A stretch of 6,368 nt of DNA, from NCBI GenBank assembly GCA_046074825.1, contig JBJTOZ010000226.1, forward strand, positions 1 to 6,368, read 5' to 3'. This DNA is from JAGVSR01 sp046074825 (GTDB lineage Bacteria; Pseudomonadota; Alphaproteobacteria; Rhizobiales; Hyphomicrobiaceae). The position numbers were made by a program, and so were the translations under genes. Shown one piece after another: positions 1 through 6,368 of this stretch (position 1 is the stretch's first letter; each line of letters starts with the position of its first letter). The notes beneath the pieces are model-generated. The model searched no databases and had not been told where the DNA came from. It saw only the letters and a list, made by a program, of their open reading frames with translations.

Positions 1-110
1 CTCCCTTGAACATGAAAACCTTTTGCCAACAATATTTCGGCAATTGCGCTCATACCAATCCCACCGATCCCAACTATGTGGAACGTTCCTATGTTTTTGG
101 GAATTTGCAT
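1..110 (-). CDS. murC: UDP-N-acetylmuramate--L-alanine ligase MurC, N-terminal fragment (cut by window edge)
   Basis: Only the first 36 codons are inside the window; the gene runs off the left edge. MurC is the cytoplasmic ATP-dependent ligase that adds L-alanine to UDP-MurNAc, the first step of stem-peptide assembly. The translation starts MQIPKNIG and continues with HIVGIGGIGMSAIAEILL, the glycine-rich nucleotide-binding loop (GIGGIGMS) at the N-terminus of MurC proteins, then KGFHVQGS. The ATG at 110-108 is supported by this conserved N-terminus and by an in-frame TAG upstream. A weak AGAGA ribosome-binding motif lies at 122-126, 11 bases before the start. The gene follows murG in the same direction after an 85-base spacer, the usual dcw order. 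The ATPase and C-terminal domains are not visible, so activity cannot be judged, but the identification is strong from motif plus context. Confidence 0.93.
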   Translation of the reverse strand, partial: MQIPKNIGTFHIVGIGGIGMSAIAEILLAKGFHVQG

Positions 111-195
111 CGCGTTTTTAGTCTCTATAAAATTCTAATATAAAAAAATACAAAACTAAAAAAGGTAAATCGTTACTTCTCTTTAACGCTTACAA
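111..195 (-). other. A/T-rich murG-murC spacer
   Basis: This 85-base gap is strongly A/T-rich, with T and A runs on the coding strand. It has no G/C-rich hairpin followed by a T run, so I see no intrinsic terminator and expect murC to be read through from murG. A TTTACC/TATATT hexamer pair can be found on the minus strand, but the spacing is about 21 bases, too long for a standard sigma-70 promoter. The only usable signal is the weak AGAGA before murC. Confidence 0.4.
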
Positions 196-1299
196 CTAGC
201 GAGTATGTAGCATTTCCTCGACCATATTTGAGAGAAGAATAACAGCGTCAGGTTTGCCATTATCTTTTGCTCGATGCGCTGCTTTAAAAAGGATTTCACC
301 ATTTTGCATCAATTTTTCAATTTCACTCGAAAGTTTCTCAGAGGATAAACTCTTTTGCTCCATACACCAAGCCCCACCTGATTCTGCAAGTCTCAAAGCA
401 TTGTTTAGTTGGTCATTATCAAGAGAATGAGGCAGAGGAACCAAAATTGATGGCCGACCAATCACGCAGAGTTCGGCAACAGTGGAGGCCCCAGATCGCG
501 CTATAACAAGGTGACTTGAAGCAATTTTTTCTGGAAGATCATTGAAAAACGAATCAACCTCAGCAACGATTTTTATTTTCTTGTAGATATCTCTCAGTCT
601 ACCCATGTCTTCAGGACGAGCCTGCTGAATTATTTTCAAATTATTTTTTAAGTTTTCAGGCAATAATTTTAATGCCTCTGGAACAATATCAGAAAAATAT
701 TTAGCTCCCTGGCTTCCACCAAATACCAATAAATTGAAAACCTGCCCCTGTTTGTAAGTTGCGTAGCTTATGTGGGAAGCTTTTTTGACTACATCTCGTG
801 TTGGATTCCCCGTGAAATGAACTTTAGACACTAGAGCAGGATCAACAAGTTTTGTTTTCTCGAAAGAGGTTGCAATAAAATCTACATAGGAAGCCAAAAT
901 TCTATTTGCTCGACCAAGAACTGCGTTCTGTTCGTGAATGGCGGTTGGAACACAAAAAATTCGAGCTGCAAGAAGTGGCATAAATGAGGGATAGCCTCCA
1001 AATCCAATTAATGCTGCAGGACGACTTTTTCGGATTAGTCTGATTGATACCAAGAACCCTCTTAAAAGAGTGTAGGTTGTTTTTATGAGTGCAATGGGGG
1101 ACAAACTTTTAAATGTTGCTGAAGGAATTTTGTATGTGGTGCGAGCAGGAAAGTTTTCACCATATTTATCGCCGCGCATATCGGTTACCAAATCAACAAT
1201 AAAGCCACGACGACTAAGTTCTTCAGCAAGGGCAAAGGCTGGAAATAGGTGTCCACCCGTCCCCCCAGCAGCCAGCATTACTAATTTTGAAGTCTTCAT
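196..1299 (-). CDS. murG: UDP-GlcNAc--lipid I N-acetylglucosaminyltransferase MurG
   Basis: MurG is the peripheral inner-membrane glycosyltransferase (GT-B fold, family GT28) that moves GlcNAc from UDP-GlcNAc to lipid I, giving lipid II. The 367-residue product is of normal length and intact. The N-terminal acceptor domain has AGGTGGHLFP at 11-20 (His17 in the first glycine loop), GFGGYPS at 99-105 and HEQNAVLGRAN at 122-132. The C-terminal donor domain has GNPTR at 164-168, GGSQGA at 194-199, and ARSGASTVAEL at 267-277, whose Glu276 corresponds to the UDP-ribose-contacting Glu. DNDQLNNA (294-301) carries the GlcNAc-contacting Gln297. The ATG at 1299-1297 opens the conserved N-terminus, with AGAGA at 1306-1310, six bases upstream. 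It lies 74 bases after ftsW and 85 before murC, all co-oriented. The HLFPAFALAEEL wording is typical of alphaproteobacterial MurG. Nothing looks damaged. Confidence 0.98.
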   Translation of the reverse strand: MKTSKLVMLAAGGTGGHLFPAFALAEELSRRGFIVDLVTDMRGDKYGENFPARTTYKIPSATFKSLSPIALIKTTYTLLRGFLVSIRLIRKSRPAALIGFGGYPSFMPLLAARIFCVPTAIHEQNAVLGRANRILASYVDFIATSFEKTKLVDPALVSKVHFTGNPTRDVVKKASHISYATYKQGQVFNLLVFGGSQGAKYFSDIVPEALKLLPENLKNNLKIIQQARPEDMGRLRDIYKKIKIVAEVDSFFNDLPEKIASSHLVIARSGASTVAELCVIGRPSILVPLPHSLDNDQLNNALRLAESGGAWCMEQKSLSSEKLSSEIEKLMQNGEILFKAAHRAKDNGKPDAVILLSNMVEEMLHTR

Positions 1300-1305
1300 A
1301 AAAAA

Positions 1306-1310
1306 TCTCT
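1306..1310 (-). promoter_or_regulatory. Weak ribosome-binding site of murG
   Basis: AGAGA on the minus strand, six bases before the murG ATG. It is a partial Shine-Dalgarno match, but its spacing is good and it supports the chosen start. The same AGAGA core occurs before murC. Confidence 0.45.
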
Positions 1311-1373
1311 AAGTTAGAAAATCAATTCAGATTTTAAGTACCGTAAATAAAATCCGATGAGAAACTCAATAAT

Positions 1374-2489
1374 TTAATCTTCAGTCCCTGCACTTCGCCT
1401 CGTTAAAGACAGTAACATCCCCAGTGTGATTGAAACCCCAAGGGTCGAAGATCCCCCAACAGATAAATAAGGCAATGTAATACCCTTAGCTGGCAACAAC
1501 CCAACACTAACTGCCATATTAAAAATTGATTGTGCTCCAAATAACAATGCAAGACCCAAAATTCCAAGCCTTTGAGAAAGATCGTCCTTTTGAGCAGAAA
1601 GATAGAGAGCTCTCACGACTATAAAACCAAACAAGAGCAACAACCCTAGACATGCAATAGCCCCATATTCTTCCGCAATAACGGCATAAATAAAATCGGT
1701 ATGAGCATCAGGAAGAGCTGTCTTTATAGTTCCTTCCCCGGGTCCACGGCCCCAAAAGCCTCCCTGCCCAAAGGAATGTAGCGCTCGATCTACCTGACTG
1801 TTATCTCCAGGCATAGGATTAAGAAAACGATCAATGCGTATTTTGACATGGGGGAATTGAACATAAAACATCACAAGCCCTAAACCACAAAAACCCAGAG
1901 CTAATACTCCTAAAAAAATTGGCTGACCCGAGACAAAAAATAGGGATACCCATACAAAGCTTAAAAGAAGGGTTTGTCCGACGTCAGGTTGAATAATCAA
2001 GAGGATGGACGAAATTATAAAGAGCAAAATTGCTAGAAACAGACCTGGCATATCCTTCCGAGAGCGCGCTTCTGCCAACAACCAAGCAGAAATTACAACA
2101 AACCCCGGTTTCAAAAACTCCGATGGCTGTAAAGAGTGCCCTAAGAAAGAAAGCCAACGGCGTGCTCCATTTATTTCTTTTCCGGCAAAATAAACAGCTA
2201 CCAGACCAAGAGTTGTTAAAATGACAAGCGCTAAACTCACTCTTCTGACGTGTCGCGGAGCTAGGAAAGAAAAAAATATGAGTAGTCCTACTCCACATAC
2301 TGAATGTAAAAAATGCCTTTCAACGAAGTAATATGCAGGTAAATCCTTTTTGAAAGCCACGGTTGGACTTGCAGAGAGAGAAAGTACAAGACCAGCACCA
2401 ACGAGAAAGAGAATTGCTATTAAAAGGGACCAGTCTATACTGAACCACCACTCTGTGAGCCGACTATGATCAGCCCTCGAGAAATTCAT
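1374..2489 (-). CDS. ftsW: Septal peptidoglycan glycosyltransferase FtsW (SEDS family)
   Basis: FtsW is the polytopic SEDS-family lipid II polymerase of the divisome, which works with the class B penicillin-binding protein FtsI at the septum. The 371-residue product is of normal length and rich in hydrophobic membrane segments, the first at about residues 21-40 after a cytoplasmic tail (MNFSRADHSRLTEWW). Family motifs are NGARRWLSF at 107-115 leading into LQPSEFLKP at 120-128, QPDVGQTLLL at 167-176, HSFGQGGFWGRGPGEG at 238-253, LPDAHTDFIYAVIAEEYG at 259-276, and LLPAKGITLPYLSVGGSS at 331-348. Asp265 in HTDF matches the Asp essential for SEDS polymerase activity. RodA is the main alternative, but the position between murD and murG fixes this as FtsW. 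The ATG at 2489 overlaps the murD TGA and has AGAGGA seven bases upstream, inside the end of murD, so its translation is probably coupled to murD. Confidence 0.97.
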   Translation of the reverse strand: MNFSRADHSRLTEWWFSIDWSLLIAILFLVGAGLVLSLSASPTVAFKKDLPAYYFVERHFLHSVCGVGLLIFFSFLAPRHVRRVSLALVILTTLGLVAVYFAGKEINGARRWLSFLGHSLQPSEFLKPGFVVISAWLLAEARSRKDMPGLFLAILLFIISSILLIIQPDVGQTLLLSFVWVSLFFVSGQPIFLGVLALGFCGLGLVMFYVQFPHVKIRIDRFLNPMPGDNSQVDRALHSFGQGGFWGRGPGEGTIKTALPDAHTDFIYAVIAEEYGAIACLGLLLLFGFIVVRALYLSAQKDDLSQRLGILGLALLFGAQSIFNMAVSVGLLPAKGITLPYLSVGGSSTLGVSITLGMLLSLTRRSAGTED

Positions 2490-3861
2490 TTAAGCTTCCT
2501 CTGATCTATTTCAAGCGCAACAAGCTTTCTGAAGTGTTCACCCCTTTCTTCAAAATTTTTATATTGATCAAAAGAAGCGCATGCGGGCGAAAGTAGGACG
2601 ATACCCTCGTCTAATTGTGAACCCATGGCATCAGATATTGCCTTCCGTACAGCAACATCCAAAGTTCCACATTTTTCATAGATAACATCTTTGCCTAAAG
2701 TTTTTGCAAATTCCTCAGTTGCTTCACCTATGAGATAAGCTTTTTTTATACGCGGAAAAAACCTCCGCAAAGATTCAATTCCGCCCTCTTTAGGCTTACC
2801 ACCCAAGATAATGAAAATTCCCTTCTCCCATGAAGAAAGAGCTTTCTCAGTGCTTTCAGCATTTGTAGCCTTACTGTCATTGATGAAGATTATGTTTTTG
2901 TGCTGCCCCACTTCTTCCATACGATGAGCCAACCCAGGATATGAATTCAAATGTGGGACAATTTCTTCATCTTTTAAGCCTGCAAGATGCAAAGCCGCGT
3001 AAGCCGCGCTAGCGTTCTCTCCGTTATGCCGTCCACGAAGTGATCTCACGTTTGCAATATTAGCCACGACTTTGCCTTCGTGAAAAATCTTAGAATCTGA
3101 GAAAGTGACATCCGCGCTCGAAACTGTTGAAACCGTTTTATTTTTCTTGATTTTGTGGCACAGCGCTTTGCAATAGAGGATGTCCATTGATCATCAACAA
3201 CAACTACGGAAGCATCAGCTTTGGAAACCAGACATTCTTTTATAGCTGCGTATTTTTCCATAGTGCCATGACGATCAAGATGATCGGGCGTAACATTAAG
3301 TAAAATGCCCACACTTGGATTGATTGATGGAGAAAGATCGATCTGAAAAGAAGAACACTCAACGACATAGAAGCTGTTTGGCTGAAAAGGTTCAAGAGTT
3401 AGAATAGCTCTACCAATATTCCCCCCAAGTTGTACATTCCGACGAGTTTCTTTTAAGATGTGAGCGATAAGAGCTGTAGTTGTTGATTTTCCGTTTGTCC
3501 CAGTGATTGCTATAAAAGGGGATTGAGGACTGACGTGTTTGCGCTCTCTACAAAAAAGCTCCACATCGCCGATAATTTCAATGCCAGCTAAAATTGCTTT
3601 CTTAACGATCCAATGGGGCTCTGGATTTGTGAGTGGAACGCCAGGTGAGAGCACAAGGGCCGAGCAGTTTTTTAGATCTTCATTCCTAAAATCTACAATA
3701 GAAATCCCTTGCTTTTCGAGACTTTTACAATTCTCCAGATTATCATCAGATACAAGGACATTTGCGCCTCCTTTGATCAAGGCAAGCGCTGAAGCAACCC
3801 CAGAGCTGCCAAGCCCGAAGACAGCTACAGTTTTTTTCGCAAATGTTGTAATAGGGATCAT
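2486..3861 (-). CDS. murD: UDP-N-acetylmuramoylalanine--D-glutamate ligase MurD, interrupted by one frameshift
   Basis: MurD is the cytoplasmic ligase that adds D-glutamate to UDP-MurNAc-L-Ala. The gene is in two overlapping frames: 3861 to about 3140 encodes the N-terminal and central domains, and about 3136 to 2486 the C-terminal domain. Adding one base in the A-rich stretch opposite 3136-3145 joins them into a 458-residue protein, a normal MurD length. In that corrected numbering, GLGSSG (16-21) is the UDP-binding loop and GTNGKS (121-126) the ATP P-loop. ECSSFQ is at 168-173, TPDHLDRHG at 191-199, and Lys208 in YAAIK is the likely carbamylated lysine. RHNGEN is at 278-283, NDSKATN at 328-334 and LLSPACASFDQ at 423-433. 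No motif is missing and there is no other stop. The ATG at 3861 has an in-frame TAA directly before it. The gene lies 20 bases after mraY and overlaps ftsW by 4. As written it would give a truncated 271-residue protein lacking the C-terminal domain; I think the break is probably a sequence error. Confidence 0.93.
2497..2502 (-). promoter_or_regulatory. Ribosome-binding site of ftsW, inside the 3' end of murD
   Basis: AGAGGA on the minus strand, seven bases before the ftsW ATG. It is a strong Shine-Dalgarno match and it fixes the ftsW start at the ATGA overlap (2486-2489), where the murD stop and ftsW start share bases. Confidence 0.75.
3136..3145 (-). other. Frameshift site in murD (apparent 1-base deletion in an A run)
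   Basis: On the coding strand the sequence reads AAAAA-T-AAAA-CGG. Upstream, the frame gives a good MurD central domain up to ...KSRKI (residue 241). Downstream, the good frame gives TVSTVSSADV from residue 243. One extra A in the four-A run gives RKIKTVST; one extra A in the five-A run gives RKNKTVST. Both restore the whole gene, so the exact lost position cannot be told. The uncorrected upstream frame continues as RFQQFRARMS and ends at 3046, with no likeness to MurD. Confidence 0.88.
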
Positions 3862-3875
3862 TTAGACGCAATGAA

Positions 3876-3880
3876 CCTCA
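3876..3880 (-). promoter_or_regulatory. Distant ribosome-binding site of murD
   Basis: TGAGG on the minus strand, just after the mraY stop codon, is the only purine-rich site before murD. It sits 14 bases from the ATG, longer than the usual 5-10. The TAA immediately before the ATG rules out a start further upstream in frame, so translation may rely partly on ribosomes finishing mraY 20 bases away. Confidence 0.4.
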
Positions 3881-3881
3881 C

Positions 3882-4967
3882 TTAACGCAACTTAAGTGTA
3901 GCCAGGCCAAGAAGAGCAAGAATGACGGAAATGATCCAAAATCTAACGACAACCGTGCTTTCTTGCCAGCCTTTTTGCTCAAAATGATGATGCAGGGGAG
4001 CCATTCGAAAAACACGCTTTCCAGTCATCTTGAAAGAAGCAACTTGAATAACAACCGAAAGAGTTTCTAAAACAAAAAGGCCTCCAATAATTGCTAAAAC
4101 AATCTCATGCTTCGTCGCTACGGCAATTGCACCAAGTGCTCCTCCAAGTGCAAGAGAACCCGTATCGCCCATAAAAATCATAGCAGGTGGCGCATTAAAC
4201 CAAAGAAATCCAAGGCCTGAACCAATAAGGGCACCGCAGATCACAGCCAGTTCAGCAGTTCCTTCTATATTGTGAATTTGCAGGTACGTCGCAAATTTTT
4301 CACTCCCTACAAGGTATGCAATTACACCAAAAGCCGCTGCTGCTATCATCACAGGCACAATAGCAAGACCATCAAGACCATCGGTTAAATTTACAGCATT
4401 CCCTGCCCCTGCAATAATAAAAGCCCCTACGCATACAAAGAGAACAGGCCCTAAATTAATGAGGACATCTTTAAAGAAAGGAACAGCAAGCTGACCCGCA
4501 AGATTGGGAGTTGCCAACATGAATATCAAGGCTGTAGCAGCTCCAGATATAAATATTTCAAGAGCGATGCGGGCCTTTCCAGCGAAGCCTTTAGCTTGCT
4601 GCTTAGAAACTTTCAGATAATCGTCAAAAAAACCAATAGCCCCAAAACCAAGTGTCACAAACAGAACAATCCATATGTATTTATTTGACCAATCGGCCCA
4701 CATTAAAGTTGCAAATGTAAAACTGGATAGAATCATTAAGCCACCCATAGTTGGGGTGCCACGTTTCAGTTGATGGCTGGCTGGACCATCGTCTCGTATT
4801 GGTTGACCTTTTCCTTGCCTTACACGAAGCAGATCTATGATTGTAGGCCCCAACATCATCACAAAAAGCAAAGCTGTAAAAATTGCTCCCCCCGTTCGGA
4901 AAGTAATATAACGAAACACGTTGAGCGGACCAATTTGGTCACTGAAGTGCACAAGTTCAAACAACAT
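3882..4967 (-). CDS. mraY: Phospho-N-acetylmuramoyl-pentapeptide transferase MraY
   Basis: MraY is the integral membrane enzyme that transfers phospho-MurNAc-pentapeptide from its UDP carrier to undecaprenyl phosphate, making lipid I. The 361-residue product matches the family's usual length and contains about ten hydrophobic segments. Visible motifs are KRGTPTMGG at 68-76, FFDDYLKV at 113-120 (Asp115 and Asp116, Mg2+ and catalytic region), NAVNLTDGLDGLA at 190-202, GDTGSLALGG at 267-276 (Asp268), and MAPLHHHFEQKGW at 322-334 with the conserved His326-328. The start LFELVHFSD...NVFRYITFRTGG is a typical proteobacterial MraY N-terminus. The ATG at 4967 has AGGGGG nine bases upstream. It follows murF after 75 bases and precedes murD by 20, in the standard dcw order. 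The reading frame is intact throughout. Confidence 0.98.
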   Translation of the reverse strand: MLFELVHFSDQIGPLNVFRYITFRTGGAIFTALLFVMMLGPTIIDLLRVRQGKGQPIRDDGPASHQLKRGTPTMGGLMILSSFTFATLMWADWSNKYIWIVLFVTLGFGAIGFFDDYLKVSKQQAKGFAGKARIALEIFISGAATALIFMLATPNLAGQLAVPFFKDVLINLGPVLFVCVGAFIIAGAGNAVNLTDGLDGLAIVPVMIAAAAFGVIAYLVGSEKFATYLQIHNIEGTAELAVICGALIGSGLGFLWFNAPPAMIFMGDTGSLALGGALGAIAVATKHEIVLAIIGGLFVLETLSVVIQVASFKMTGKRVFRMAPLHHHFEQKGWQESTVVVRFWIISVILALLGLATLKLR

Positions 4968-5042
4968 CTATAATGGCCCCCTGTTAGTCTTTAGCCTGAT
5001 AGAGAGGCAATGTTCAATATATCTAAAACTCATTATTCATAA
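4968..5042 (-). other. murF-mraY spacer
   Basis: This 75-base gap contains the mraY ribosome-binding site and little else. A GCCT/AGGC pair around a seven-base loop could form only a four-base stem with no following T run, so it is not a credible terminator. A TTGAAC hexamer followed 18 bases later by TAAAGA is a poor sigma-70 match. I take the spacer as internal to the operon. Confidence 0.4.
4977..4982 (-). promoter_or_regulatory. Ribosome-binding site of mraY
   Basis: AGGGGG on the minus strand, nine bases before the mraY ATG. It is G-rich in an otherwise A/T-rich spacer and supports the ATG at 4967 as the start. Confidence 0.6.
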
Positions 5043-6368
5043 TTAGGAACTTTTTGCGAATTTTTTTAAAATTGAATTTGTTAACAAGCCCATTTGAGAA
5101 CTATTTGAGCCTTTAATCATTACAACATCACCAGCTTTTAAAATTGCTAATAGCTTCTCCTCTAAATCTTTTGAGGATTGTGCCCAAGCCCCAATGCGAT
5201 CCTTGGGAATTCGCTGCATAAGGTGAAACATATTGGGTCCAGAAGCAAACACAAGGTCAACACCAGCCTCATCCACTGCTTCCCACAGCTCTTCGTGAAA
5301 TTTAGCTGACTGTGGGCCTAGCTCCAACATATCACCAAGTACTACAATACGTCGGGGATAGTCCTGTCTTGAGATTGCGGACAATACTGAAAGTCCGCCC
5401 GCATAGAAGCTGGATTAGTATTATAGCTTTCATCGATGAGAAGAAACGAACCTGCATCGAGCTTTAGTTGGGTTCTTGTACCCCGACCTTGAGGAGGTGT
5501 AAAAAATTCAAGAGCTTGAATCCCGCGCTCTAGGTCAGCTCCCATTTCATTAAGAGCTGCAACAACAAATAGAGCATTCGTCACTAAGTGCGTACCAGGC
5601 GCACCAAGAACAAATTGGACTTCCCCATTGTCGGACGATTTCTCCACCTTGAGAAGACTTTTTGCACTCTCCATTTTAACGCTGGTCAAGGAAATTGCGC
5701 GTTGAACCGCGAAACTTCTTACAGCTTCAGTTGCCATCAGCTCTTTAGTGACTCCAATAATATTAGCTTTATATTCCTTGGCCCAACGATAAAGGCGTGC
5801 CCAATGAGGGTTATCAAGATTAATAATTGCCGAACCGTTTTCAGCGAGGCCTCTGAATATTTCAGCTTTAGCATCAGCAATCTCACTCACACTTCTAAAA
5901 TTTTCTAAATGTACTGCCTCAACGGTTGTTATGATAGCTACGTGAGGCTGAACCATTTTTGTCAGGGGAGTAATTTCTCCAGCGTGGTTCATACCAATCT
6001 CAAAAATTGCATAATGCGTATCCTTAGGCATACGCGCTAGGGACAATGGAACCCCCCAAAGATTATTATATGACTTCGTTGATGCGTGTGTTTTACCCAG
6101 TGACGTCAAAGTTAAACTGAGCATTTCTTTAGTGGTTGTTTTGCCTACGCTTCCCGTTACGGCGACAACTCGGGCCATGGGAGAGAGCCTGGCTCGCGCT
6201 GCACGACCAATTTTCTCTAGAGAAACTAAGGTGTCCTTGACCCTGATCAAAGGACCATCACAGTCTTTGCGAAGATATCCTTGAGAAACGATTGCGACAG
6301 AGGCTCCCTTGGCAAATGCTGAGGAGACAAATTCATGCCCATCACGTTGATCTTTTAGAGCGACAAAA
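5043..6368 (-). CDS. murF: UDP-MurNAc-tripeptide--D-alanyl-D-alanine ligase MurF, 5'-partial and interrupted by one frameshift
   Basis: MurF is the cytoplasmic ATP-dependent ligase that adds D-Ala-D-Ala to the UDP-MurNAc tripeptide. The frame is open through the right edge, and the first residues seen (FVALKDQRDGHEF, SAFAKGASVAIV) belong to the MurF N-terminal substrate-binding domain. Roughly 30-40 residues are therefore missing outside the window. With one base restored near 5395, the visible product is 441 residues. Numbered from the window edge: GSVGKT (72-77) is the ATP P-loop; EAVHLENFRS is at 150-159, with Lys167 in AKAEIF the probable carbamylated lysine. PPQGRGTR is at 291-298, DESYNTNPASMR at 312-323, LGDMLELG at 344-351 and KGSNSS at 419-424. 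All three Mur-ligase domains are represented. The unrepaired first frame stops at 5342, just after SMRA, losing the C-terminal domain. MurE is a less likely alternative, given DESYNTNPASMR and the position directly before mraY. Sequence error is my preferred reading of the break. Confidence 0.93.
5395..5400 (-). other. Frameshift site in murF (apparent 1-base deletion in a G run)
   Basis: The coding strand reads ATG-CGG-GCG-GAC-TTT-CAG in the upstream frame, giving SMRADFQYCP and a stop at 5342. One extra G next to 5395-5396 gives ATG-CGG-GCG-GGA-CTT-TCA, that is SMRAGLSVLSAIS, running straight into YPRRIVVLGDMLELG as MurF should. Adding the G in the three-G run at 5398-5400 would also restore the frame but gives MRGGL instead of the family-typical MRA. 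Confidence 0.87.

Noticed and set aside
1984..2298. A 104-codon minus-strand open frame inside ftsW in another phase.
   Set aside because: It is wholly contained in the intact ftsW frame and resembles nothing I recognise.
3136..3145. Programmed -1 ribosomal frameshifting in murD.
   Set aside because: In the reading phase AGA-AAA-ATA-AAA-CGG there is no X-XXY-YYZ slippery heptamer, and I see no obvious downstream stem. MurD is not known to use frameshifting.
2486..3187. A stand-alone gene starting at the ATG at 3187 (MDILYCKALC).
   Set aside because: There is no ribosome-binding site, its first 17 codons read murD out of frame, and the rest is simply the MurD C-terminal half.
3539..3865. Plus-strand open frame of 108 codons opposite the start of murD, and similar ones at 1085-1312, 2005-2224, 4770-4973 and 5588-5908.
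   Set aside because: All lie antisense to well-identified conserved genes and show no recognisable domain or convincing start signal.
4968..5042. Possible promoter (TTGAAC, 18 bases, TAAAGA) and a small GCCT/AGGC hairpin before mraY.
   Set aside because: The hexamers match the sigma-70 consensus at only about 4/6 and 3/6, and the hairpin stem is four bases; both are expected by chance in A/T-rich sequence.
5043..5384. A stand-alone small gene starting at TTG 5384.
   Set aside because: It is the MurF C-terminal domain (LGDMLELG, KGSNSS) displaced by the frameshift; there is no independent start signal.
5342..6250. A separate 302-residue protein starting at a TTG codon at 6250.
   Set aside because: The frame is open upstream to the window edge and encodes recognisable MurF N-terminal domain sequence, so TTG here is an internal leucine codon.

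Overview
This window holds six consecutive genes of a bacterial division and cell wall (dcw) cluster, all on the minus strand. In the direction of transcription (high to low coordinates) they are murF (5' end outside the window), mraY, murD, ftsW, murG and murC (only its first 36 codons). The order murF-mraY-murD-ftsW-murG-murC is the classical conserved one. The protein signatures point to an alphaproteobacterium: the MurG glycine loop followed by HLFPAFALAEEL, HEQNAVLGRANR in MurG, the MIPITTF start of MurD, and the FtsW N-terminus with its WW-x-S-I-D segment. They look closest to the Hyphomicrobiales-type proteins I remember, but that finer placement is inference. Base composition is A/T-rich by eye, lower than in most free-living members of the class, so a host-associated or small-genome lineage is possible but unproven.

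Layout: 1-110 murC start; 111-195 A/T-rich spacer; 196-1299 murG; 1300-1373 spacer; 1374-2489 ftsW; 2486-3861 murD, whose TGA stop overlaps the ftsW ATG by 4 bases; 3862-3881 short spacer; 3882-4967 mraY; 4968-5042 spacer; 5043 to the right edge murF. No gene-free stretch exceeds 100 bases. I see no RNA gene, mobile element, CRISPR array, clear terminator or convincing promoter. The plus strand carries only chance open frames opposite these genes.

The genes form one pathway. MurC and MurD add L-Ala and D-Glu to UDP-MurNAc, and MurF adds D-Ala-D-Ala to complete the cytoplasmic pentapeptide precursor. MraY moves it onto undecaprenyl phosphate (lipid I) and MurG adds GlcNAc (lipid II). FtsW, a SEDS glycosyltransferase, polymerises lipid II at the septum.

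The one real oddity is that murD and murF are each broken by a single frameshift. In both, adding one base to a short homopolymer (near 3136-3145 and near 5395-5400) restores a full-length protein with every expected motif. Because both genes are normally essential and both lesions are 1-base losses in homopolymer runs, sequencing or assembly error is the most economical explanation. I found no undescribed system here.
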